Below are positions 54,960-64,000 of a stretch of DNA of 64,000 nt, piece after piece (within the stretch, counting starts at the first letter, position 1; the number at the start of each line of letters is the position of its first letter). Origin of the DNA: Dipetalonema caudispina. Lineage: Eukaryota; Nematoda; Chromadorea; Rhabditida; Onchocercidae. Under the pieces are notes generated by a model. It did not search any database and was not told the DNA's origin. It saw nothing but the letters and a program-made list of their open reading frames with translations. The stretch covers positions 1-64,000 of the forward strand of contig JABVXV010000261.1 of assembly GCA_013365325.1 (NCBI GenBank), written 5' to 3'. Position numbers and translations under genes: made by a program.

Positions 54960-57260
54960 ATGATCAAACGTACGTGCCTTACGTTACTGAGTACCATACG
55001 TGGAATCAGAATAGAAACGCGAACACTTGCACAATCCAACAAAAGGTTGTATCTTGAATTTGTTGATTTTTTGAAAATGTGTACGTTAGATTTTTTCAAA
55101 TGATGAAATTTGCATTACTAGTGGGCAAATTATTCCGTCTATTCTACCTACACACGAAAGGTTGTATCTTGAATTTGTAGATTTTTTGAAAATGAGCTAA
55201 AGCCATCATCAGTTAATGAAAATGAGCTGAAATCATCATCAGCTAATGAAAATGAGCTGAAGCCATCATCAGCTAATGAAAATGAGCTGAAATCATCATC
55301 AGCTAATGAAAAGTATTTACTTTCCATTCTGTTACTATCTTTTGATATAGTTTGATCTAAGAAATAAAGCAATAGTATATTGTGAAATGTAGAAATCATA
55401 GTATACTCTTTACAGTACTCTGACTTACGAAAAAATTTCTTCCCTTTCATTCTTTTTTGAGGGATTTCTTTCATTTACATATTTACTTTGCATTATCAGG
55501 AATATCAAAAAAATAGTATAATAAAGTTAAATTTCTTGTAATAATGATTTTTTCAGGTTGTTGTTTAGGGATAATTTCCCGTTTTCAACGACATGCTTTT
55601 CATTTAGTGCAGCTGTGCAAAAAGAAGGAACGAATGAAGTGTCGAGTTTCTCCTTAAAACATGAAAATGCAAGACTAACAAGTATTCTTTACTGTTTAAT
55701 TCAACTGCAGCTTTGTCATGCACTATTAATTAATGAATGTTGTTACTGAAGTTTTGAGATGGCAAGCGGTGATCGCTTCGACTAAAGATACATGAGATGA
55801 ATATGATCATTTCTTGATCTGAAAGAAGCTTGTATTCTCATTCCTCAAAAAGGAGGTGTAAATAACTAACATATTCTTCTGCTGCTTGTATTATTTTCAA
55901 AATAAAAACATTTGAAATGAGAAATTATGATCGGTGAGAAGAACTGCAGTTTAGGTGCTGAATTTCTTACGAAAGTAAAGGAATCTATTGGTGTCTCAGA
56001 GACTGGAGAAGAGTTTGTGATACCTCGACCTGCATTTGATGCTCTCGCTACTGAATACGACATATTGTTGGAGGAAGTAGCTAGTTTCAAGGTAAATTTG
56101 TGAGATTGTTTATTGATAGCATCACTGGTTCCATAGCTTACAATAGAAGAGCTAAATTGGTCATCAAGTTAAGCAAAAGCATTTTCGCTTGCTCGATCTG
56201 CCGATCATATTCGTTTACTCTCGGAGTAATTACCATTTAGTGTCTAACTTGACCATATTTCTGAGATTGGATTACAATTGGTCAGGGATTATTTCAGCAG
56301 TTTCTTTTTGTTATTAGCCTCATACACTTTTTTATTTGACAGATAAAAAAAATATGGCGCACTCTGTTAAAATTGGCTCGCATATACCTTTGTTAAAGAT
56401 AGGGGATAAAGTTTCTTCATTTTCTCTGAAAAATGTTGAGAATGTATAGGAGTTTTATTTTTTAAGGGTTACTTACTGAGATATAATGTAACAGAATTTT
56501 GAGGATAAATACACTCGAGCGTTAGCTGAAGTCGAAAATGTCCGTCGTCGTGGACATAAGCAAACAGAAGAAGCAAAAGTATTTGCTATCCAAGGATTCT
56601 GCAAAGACTTACTTGAAGTATGTTTTTTTTACCTTCATTTTTTTCATATTCAAGACGAAAGTTTGTCTTTGGACTAGAAAATCATATTTTTTTTTTCAGG
56701 TAGCAGATATTCTTGATCTCGCAGTGGGTGCAGTAAAGAAGGAAGAGTTGGATAATAATATTTCTTTAAAAAATTTATTCGAAGGACTAGAGATGACGCG
56801 AACAGTGTTGCAGAAGACATTCGTTAAGCATGGATTAAAACAGATTTCTCCAGAGGGTGAAAAATTCGATCCAGCATTGCATGAAGCTGTTTTTCAGATA
56901 CCGAAAGACAAAGTAAGTCATTTTTCATCCCAGAAAAATCCACCATATGATATTGAGGTTTTAGAAGATTGGTCCCACTTTCGGACTTTCCAGATTCTAA
57001 TCCAAGTTTAAGTTTTTTCTTCAAAAGGTTTGCAGAATTCTTGGTATTTTATACTGTCCATTGCCCTTTGCAGGTTTTGTGTTAAAAAAGTGTTTGACTC
57101 AGAAAGCTGTTTTCAAGTTATAGTCATGGGTTTGAAAATACTAATATACAATTTATTTTAGACAAAATTCGAGTCTGGATGTGTAGCACAAGTAGTAAAA
57201 ACAGGTTACGCTTTGCAGAATCGACCTATTCGTGCAGCAAAAGTGGGTGTTGTACAGTAA
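54960..57260 (+). CDS. grpe: Mitochondrial GrpE nucleotide-exchange factor
   Basis: Exons 54960-55045, 55950-56091, 56495-56617, 56700-56912 and 57162-57260 close exactly to 220 aa, matching the family length. GrpE releases ADP from mitochondrial Hsp70 in protein import and folding (family knowledge). Exon 1 is a classic basic, Ser/Thr/Arg-rich mitochondrial presequence (MIKRTCLTLLSTIRGIR). Exon 3 holds the coiled-coil/dimer hallmark YTRALAEVENVRRRG, then FAIQGFCKDLLEVADILD. The tail has FDPALHEAVFQIP and GYALQNRPIRAAKVGVVQ, the conserved head domain. Exon 1 ends with a two-nucleotide overhang that fits only the acceptor before 55950, which fixes the 5' structure. The first intron holds a 30-bp minisatellite and a near-copy of the exon 1 donor. 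Confidence 0.95.
55188..55307. repeat. 30-bp minisatellite, four copies
   Basis: Copies start at 55188, 55218, 55248 and 55278, with a truncated fifth at 55308. The unit encodes ENELK(P/S)SS(A/V)N on the plus strand and an SLADDxFSSF-like decamer on the minus strand; both frames are open through the array. The plus frame is closed by TGA just upstream and TGA downstream, and it lies in the grpE first intron. I therefore treat it as non-coding. Confidence 0.95.
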
Positions 57261-58134
57261 TTGTGATTGGTAATGCTTTTTGTAATTCTTTCACTTGTTA
57301 CCACTGTATTTGCATCCGTTAAAGTGTTGAGCTTTATCGGAAGTATACCATAGAGAAAACAAGTGCTCCTCTTTTTATGGAAGTCCAATGAAAAAGGGTT
57401 GGCACTTTGTGGTATTTCCGTTCTTGTTATTACATTTTGGCCGTGATTTTTTTTGTGATTTGTTTCTATGCTGGCGTAAAAATATTTCATTTATAATAGT
57501 ATTGTTCATTTTCTGTTGAATTACTTAAATGCTTTACTTTGAGTATTGCAAAAATAGTAAATGATTTATTACACGAGAGATTTGAATTTTTGGCTTCCGC
57601 CATATGGGAATATTGTCAAGTAATACACGTGTATTATTATTTTTTTTAATATATAACTTTCAAGATTCAGATGAACATGCTTAAGTGGTTTTTTGAAATG
57701 ACAGGTCTTTTGAATTCCTCTTCTATCTCTTTATCATCTATATGATTAAGATTTCATTACCCTTTTCTCTAGAGCAGGTCATGTTCAGATTTGGGTCTTA
57801 ACATCGGTATAAAGACATATTGTCGTTGAGAGTAGAGGGACTGAGAATCGTTATGTATGGTAGATTCTGGAAATTATTTTTTGTCGTGCATCTAGCTGTT
57901 TATTTTACATAGATATGATCTATGTTTGTCCAATGTTTAAATATAGTTATAAGAGGAGTGGTGGGACTTTGTCAAAAGGTGACGTTGATATTGTCATAAC
58001 GGGGGAAGTTGTGTCGCACGTTTAATTAGTAAAATTTATCTAGTTCATAAATAAACAGTTTGATTGCTTTATCATCAGTTTCTAGTTTATTGGTGTTTTC
58101 CTGTAACTTAGAAGTAGTTTTGTCTCTTACGAAA
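57261..58134. other. Spacer between grpE and pph-6
   Basis: 874 bp, same-strand neighbours. No exon seen. An acceptor-like ACTTAG ends at 58111, 23 nt before the first candidate ATG of the phosphatase gene. Confidence 0.55.
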
Positions 58135-60687
58135 ATGAATCCATTCAAGAGAAAGAAGAATAGGTTTTCACGCAGTAGTAAGTTCCGGAGAGCATGGAGA
58201 GGTGAACGCCGGAAGGTTTGTCAGTTCCATAGATTTTTTTCCTTACGGATAATTTTTATCATAAAATGGTTGTGCGTTAAGCCTTTCACAAATTTAGTAA
58301 AATAAAATGGAATTATAAAATTAATGAGAGAATTGATCTATGAACCTCAATCATATGTTCATAGATTCTTGTAAAATGTTCACATATGAGGACTGATTGA
58401 TAAACTGTTGGAACTCCGAAACTATTAATTTCTTAGTCCAAGGATTGGGCATGTTAAATATATTTCACGAACTATTTTTTCTGATTTCGAGAATATCAAA
58501 ATTTTCCTCAGGTGAACTTCCAGACTATGACCAAAGCAGGAGAGGAACAACAACAGGGAGTTGATGCAGGCGACGGTGCGCAATGTCAGTTACATTATCG
58601 AGGATTAACCATTGATGCTGACAGATGGGTTGAAGAAAGTTCGAAGTGTCAGTATTTGCCAGAAGATGAGATGATTCTACTCTGTGATATGTAAAATTTC
58701 CGAATTTTTTCAATATTTTCAAAACTAAATTTAACAAATTTTAGTGTTGGAAATCTGAACTACTAGCTTAAGAAAAACATTGCGGTCTGAACCCTTGTTG
58801 GAAATGGCGGACCGTTACAAATCTTAGATTTGAGGTGACGGTATTCAATATACCGTTTAAGTATGACATATCGATTCATATTAAATGAATATCTTAATTT
58901 CATAATCCAATCGTCGATTACTTTCAGGTTGGTTACTCGTTTGTCACATGAATCGAATGTCGTTGAAATAACTTCACCAGTGACTGTTTGTGGTGATATA
59001 CATGGACAATTTTATGACTTGTTGAAACTGTTTGAAACAGGTGGTCGTATACCATCCACAAGATATGTTTTCATGGGCGATTATGTTGATAGGTTTGCTT
59101 CAAGAACTTTTTTGCTGATTCAGAATTGATCATTTATTACTTTTAAATTTCAGACTTAAACTTTTTATTTTCTTTATTATTAAACAGCTGTTTAGTAGAA
59201 TAAAAAAATTTGTTAGTTTTTCAGAGGATACTATAGCTTGGAAACTCTAACATATTTGTTCGCATTAATGCTCAGGTATCCAGAATCAATAACACTTTTG
59301 CGAGGGAATCATGAATCTCGGCGTATTTCGGCTGTTTATGGATTTTATGATGAATGTATACAGAAATATGGGCATGCTATGGTTTGGCGCTGTTGTTGTA
59401 AGGTTAGAATTGCTATAAATCGAAATTTGATTGATGGCGCGAGTGATATAGCTATCATAAAGCAAAATTTCGTAATCTTCAAAATTTTTAGGTATTTGAC
59501 ATGTTACCTGTTGGCGCTCTAATTGATGACCATATTTTGTGCATTCATGGGGGATTATCACCGGAGATCAAAACTCTTGAAAAGATGTTTACTTTGGACA
59601 GGTTTTAATATATTGTTTTAATATATATATATACCTACGAATCCTGTACTTCGGATTTCAAATTAATTTTCTCTCTAAAGGAAGTATAACATCAGTTATG
59701 TCAATTTTGACTCTAAGGTATCATTTTGATCAGAAGGTCGGGAAAAGTAACCAAAAGTGTTATGAACTCCCTGTTATATACTGAGTGTTTCAGAGCTGTT
59801 GAAATTCCAAGCAAAGGTGCTTTATGTGATTTAGTATGGTCTGATCCGGAGCCAACGGAAGAGGGTTGGGAACTAAGTCCAAGAGGTGCTGGATGGGTTA
59901 GTTATTTCATTACTTTTCTTAACAATTATTGAATGTAATCTTCATTTTATTGAAATTTTAGTGAGGTTTATTGCATCAGCCTTTGATTATTCTACAATGA
60001 TTATTTGCAGCTTTTCGGTCAGGAAGTAACGAAACGTTTTATGCATACCAATGATCTTACCTTAATATGCCGATCTCATCAGTTAGTGTTGGAGGGTTTC
60101 AAATATATCTGGGATGACATGCTATGCACCGTGTGGTCTGGTAATATCTTCATTTTTTTCTCGTATTTTCCTAACACTTCTGTTTATGTTTCACGTTTTA
60201 GCTGTTAATAACTTCAAACATGAAGTTCGTTTTTCATTTTGATATAGTTATTTGCTGCCGGAAATGTCATGTCGTGCATAGAAACTACTGATGATTATTT
60301 CCAAATACATAGAAAAGTAGAGATAAAGGAACAAAAAAAAAAAAAAAAAATAGGCAGAAAATATAAGCAGATTCAGTTAGCGATTTCTTAGCGTTGGATT
60401 TAGCGGAATAACTCTAGATGCTTTCGATTTTTTAAAATCTTAAAAGATCAAAGGTTTAAAAGATCAAAGATCAAAGTTAGAATTCATTTGGATATTAGTA
60501 CTCTGACTGTATAATGGAGGATTTTACTATTACGTGCTTTTCAGCGCCAAATTATTGTTATCGTTGTGGGAATGAAGCAGCAATTCTCCAGATAAGTTCG
60601 AATGAACGTCAAGTAAAATATTTTGACGAAGCCAGTGATAATGAACGTGAAAAACCGGATCGTATTGTTGCGCCGTATTTTTTATAA
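58135..60687 (+). CDS. pph-6: PP6-type serine/threonine phosphatase catalytic subunit
   Basis: Exons 58135-58215 (possible first exon), 58512-58690, 58928-59092, 59225-59402, 59492-59601, 59794-59896, 60011-60140 and 60545-60687 all agree in phase. From the ATG at 58527 the protein is 330 aa; with the first exon it is 362 aa. PP6 itself is about 305 aa. Numbered from 58527, the PPP metal-binding motifs are intact: GDIHGQ (77-82), GDYVDRG (105-111), GNHE (137-140) and [14 protein letters not shown]. The C-terminal end PYFL carries the methylatable Leu of PP2A-like phosphatases. [31 protein letters not shown] and [12 protein letters not shown] favour PP6 over PP4 or PP2A. PP6 acts in cell-cycle and spindle control (family knowledge). 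The candidate first exon is strikingly basic ([20 protein letters not shown]). Confidence 0.93.
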
Positions 60688-63397
60688 GCATTTTATTCAG
60701 AACATTTTTTTTAGAAAAATTATGTCATTTCAGGTGCCGCCTTTCTTGCGTTTTTTTATCACCTCTTATTCTATTATTTCATCATTTTACGTGAAGAACG
60801 TTAATGATATTATTATCATACTTTTTGCAAATAAGTCAAATTCATTTGGATATGTTTTTTAGCCTCTTTATTTTGTTTTTACTTTCTTATCAGAAGCAAA
60901 AAAAGACGTAAGTGCCTTAAAGTAGTATCTTTTCTAATTACGAGTTCACTGTAAGTTTAATCCTGTCATAAATTATATTCGATAGTAGGGAATATGGCAC
61001 TCGTCTCATATATTTCTTATGGAGGTTTAAAATTATTGAGCGATAAGCGCAAGCAACTATTTGATAGGCACAAAAAAAAAATTCTTGCGTGCGTGGTGGA
61101 AGGAGCAAGTTCAGAGCACAAAGGGACTGACCTGGATAGATAAACCTGCATGATTCTGTTCAGTTTGAAGTCGTATTTCAACAGCATTTGAATATTGTAT
61201 TGGTGCGAACGATATAAGCGATCTCTTTATTAACAAAATGGGAATGATCGGTTTTATTGTATGCCATTTTGTTTCTCACTTTCCAAAATACTTCTCGTTA
61301 TCTTCTAGCTTTGTATCAAAGTATCCTTTAACTTCGTAACAACTGTCTCTTAAGACGACAATTTTTCTTTTTAACACTTTATGTAAATGATACATTGACA
61401 ATATTACTTGGAGAAATGTAAAAGTTACCGGTCTGTTGGTGACAAATGTATATAAAAGAATTTCATGAATCGTTGTTCGAAGTAGTTTAAACTTGCATTC
61501 TGATTTTTCTTTTTTATTTAAATATAAAATAAACATCGAGAGATTCATAGTTTCCAACTCAAATATTTTATTATTTTTTGCTAATAGCATACATTGTTAA
61601 ACTAACCAGTACAACAACAATAATTGCTAATATATACCTATTCCAAGTGATGTAGTCGCAAAAGCTGTGAGTAAAGCTAAAGCTGAAATTGAAGATATTA
61701 AATACGATATTGACAATGTTGCTGATATACTAGATATTACGTATAACTTTACAGATATTAAACGATATTAGTGTGAAAAAATGAACCATTAATCTCTTTT
61801 AAAGTATAGTTAAATGCTTCTTTCAAATAAATTTTCATTGAGTTTTATTGTTAGTAAAATTGGTAATCGATTAGTTAATTTTTTTTTCAAGAAACATACC
61901 TTAGTGAAATAATATTGTTACATAATTGCTGATTTAATTGCATAATTTATAAATCAAGATGATTTCATAAAAGATCATTTCAAAAGCTATAGTAGATCTT
62001 AAATGTTTTTTGGTTAAAAATATTGGCATAAAAATTGAAATTATTGCTTGAAATTTTCTAAATATATGACATCGATGATATTTTGCTTTTTTCTTTTTTT
62101 TTTTCTTTTTTTTTTCGAAACTTAATCTCAAAGATTTTTTCACTTTTAACATAGTTATATTGATAATTGTTTTTAAAAAATTGAGTGCACTATATGAAAT
62201 ATGCAACAATTTGAGTATGTGAAAGTTCATTGAGAATTTCATCACAATTTGTAAAATTCATTGATCTTTTTTTTTTTTTTTTTTTCTCACTCCTTTAAAT
62301 TCTCATCTTTCTAACAAATATTTAGGTCAAATATAGGCCTAATTTTTTTCCCTTTTTTTTTTTATTCTTTTTTAACTAATAAATGAACATTGAGTAATGA
62401 TGAGTAATATTATTACAACTGAGAAAAATGAAATTTTTCGTTGGTGTGAAGTTCGGTAGTAATAAAAGACGATCGATTGTACTAGGGTGCTTGTTTGGTT
62501 TTTTTTTTTTTTTTTTTTCGATCCATTTTTGACTAAATTTTCCTAAATTTTTTAATTGACTTGTAACGTAATTAAAAATTAATCTATTAATCTATATTCT
62601 TGTTATTATAACTTTACAATTGTTAATTAAATATATTATGAATCAAAGGTCATAATAACAACAAACGAAGAACAATTTTATTCTATCTTTTTTCATTTAA
62701 GAATGAAAAGAAAAAGAAATTTTTTTTTTTTTTTTTTTTTGCAAATTAAGGAAGTAATACTTTATAGCGTTAACTGTTTACTCAATAAAAATTATTCAAA
62801 GATATTGATAATTAAAGTTATTATTATAATATGTAAAAAATTATTTACGTACATGAGATAAAGTATTGTATGTTCACCGCTAACATTTCCGGTATTTGTA
62901 TTTTTAATTATCGATGAAATTGATTATTTGCTATCCGAAATAATATTCCATTCCTTATTCGAGATCATTAGTCTCAATTTAAGACATATATGTGTCACAA
63001 GTGATTTATATTTATGACAATGAACAAGAGCATTTATCGGGTAAGAGATGGGTCATGTCGAGAGTTGAAAAGACTTATTCTAAATCAGAAATCAGTAAGA
63101 CCTGAACTTATCCTCATTGTTGTACGTATCATCCGATACTACTGTGATTTATTATTTTTTTTTTTTTTTTGCTGTTAAACTTATCCAATATTAGAAATGT
63201 CGTTTGCTTGCGATATTTATGTATATCATACAAATTTAATAAAACAATAAAAGCAAGTGCAGCAACTAATTATCCTGTATTTAAATTAATAAATCGATCG
63301 GATTGTTTTATCGTTCTTGAATTTTTAGAAATTTCAATTTCAGGTAATTTAAATCTAATCTTTATGAATGAATGGCCAATTGCATGTGTTTTGCAAC

Positions 63398-63428
<31 letters not shown>

Positions 63429-64000
63429 AAAGAAATTCGAAATTCCAAAACCAAAATTAAATTCTCAATAAGAAAAAAAATTCCACAAAATTTAGCTATT
63501 TGGGTTTAAATTGACTAAAATTGAAATTTTAAAATTTCAAACTTTATTGTTAGAAGTGTATTACAAAGAGTATTGCTTTTTATATTTTTACATTGAATTT
63601 TTGCTAATTAAACTATTTGATTTTGAAAGAATTACTTCGTTTCAATAAAGTATAAAAGTTGATATTAAAGCAGGTTTTACTTCTGTGCTTCCAACAAATT
63701 CATCATACTTAACCGTAATTGTTATTTACTACGATGAACCCAATATTAATTTTATTAGTTAAAACAAAAAAAAAAAGAAAAAAAAAGTGAAAGCTTGTTT
63801 AAATGTTTTTCACCATTCTATCTCTGTCTTCTTTTACCTTTCTTTTTCATCCTACTTCTTGTCATTTTCTCTTTCTTTTTTTTTTTCTTTTTTTTTTTTT
63901 TTGTAAAAATGAAATCGAAAAGTTTTCGCATTCTTGCATACTTTTTTTTGCACACTGCAAATAACTATTGCTTTTTTCTTTTCTTTTTTTGTCCTTCTTT
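60688..64000. other. 3'-terminal AT-rich stretch, no firm gene
   Basis: Two or three fragments look mildly coding: a 104-aa minus frame at 61276-61590, a 44-codon plus frame at about 61631-61771, and a plus frame near 63169-63471. None has a convincing gene model. Long homopolymers are common, for example A29 at 63398-63426. The last 200 bases are pyrimidine-rich. Confidence 0.5.
61276..61590 (-). CDS. Possible small or partial coding region, 104 aa
   Basis: An uninterrupted minus-strand frame. Its second half (VLKRKIVVLRDSCYEVKGY... ending NEKYFGK) has balanced composition, unlike the A/T-driven frames around it. No family is recognised, and no acceptor or second exon was identified. It could be a terminal exon of a gene beyond the window, or chance. 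Confidence 0.22.
   Translation of the reverse strand: MLLAKNNKIFELETMNLSMFILYLNKKEKSECKFKLLRTTIHEILLYTFVTNRPVTFTFLQVILSMYHLHKVLKRKIVVLRDSCYEVKGYFDTKLEDNEKYFGK

Noticed and set aside
55558..55749. Candidate middle exon of grpE with a good TTTTTTCAG acceptor
   Set aside because: Its donors do not give the two-nucleotide overhang required by the next exon except through a poor GTCGAG site. Direct joining of 55045 to 55950 is in phase and gives the family length. An alternative transcript cannot be excluded.

Overview
The window looks like nuclear DNA from a parasitic-type nematode (inference). It is very AT-rich and full of long A/T homopolymers and ATT microsatellites. Genes are split into many short exons, often 50-250 bp, bounded by nematode-style junctions (acceptors close to TTTCAG; donors GTAAG, GTTTG or GTTAA). 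Several start codons lie only 4-26 nt after a splice acceptor with no upstream exon in sight, as expected for spliced-leader trans-splicing. There are two 100-N scaffold gaps, each flanked by an exact 121-bp direct repeat, which I read as assembly artefacts.

Layout. (1) 1-9316: microsatellites, one orphan half BED-finger exon (3022-3161, +), and a purine/G-rich simple-sequence island (about 3300-4900). (2) 9352-12544 (+): a six-exon BED zinc-finger gene, about 490 aa, with an unrecognised C-terminus. (3) 12545-17119: ATT-rich repeat and AT-rich spacer. (4) 17120-42739 (-): the dominant feature, an unc-79 orthologue in at least 42 exons over 25.6 kb, nearly complete, with only the initiator exon unassigned. 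(5) 45080-54213 (-): four close same-strand genes in the order mrpl-16, pgap2-like, lyar-like and an unrecognised 328-aa gene; probably an operon. (6) 54960-57260 (+): mitochondrial GrpE, divergent from mrpl-16 across 746 bp. (7) 58135-60687 (+): PP6-type phosphatase catalytic subunit with an N-terminal extension. (8) 60688-64000: mostly AT-rich spacer with weak possible coding fragments.

How the genes relate. UNC-79 is a large auxiliary protein of the NALCN/NCA sodium-leak channel. The operon candidate mixes mitochondrial translation, GPI-anchor remodelling and nucleolar ribosome biogenesis; mrpl-16 and grpE form a divergent pair of mitochondrial genes. Exon models were built by eye from splice sites, reading-frame phase and family resemblance. 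The frame closes exactly for unc-79 (downstream of its missing first exon), lyar, mrpl-16, pgap2, grpE and pph-6. I found no CRISPR array, intact transposon, tRNA or rRNA.
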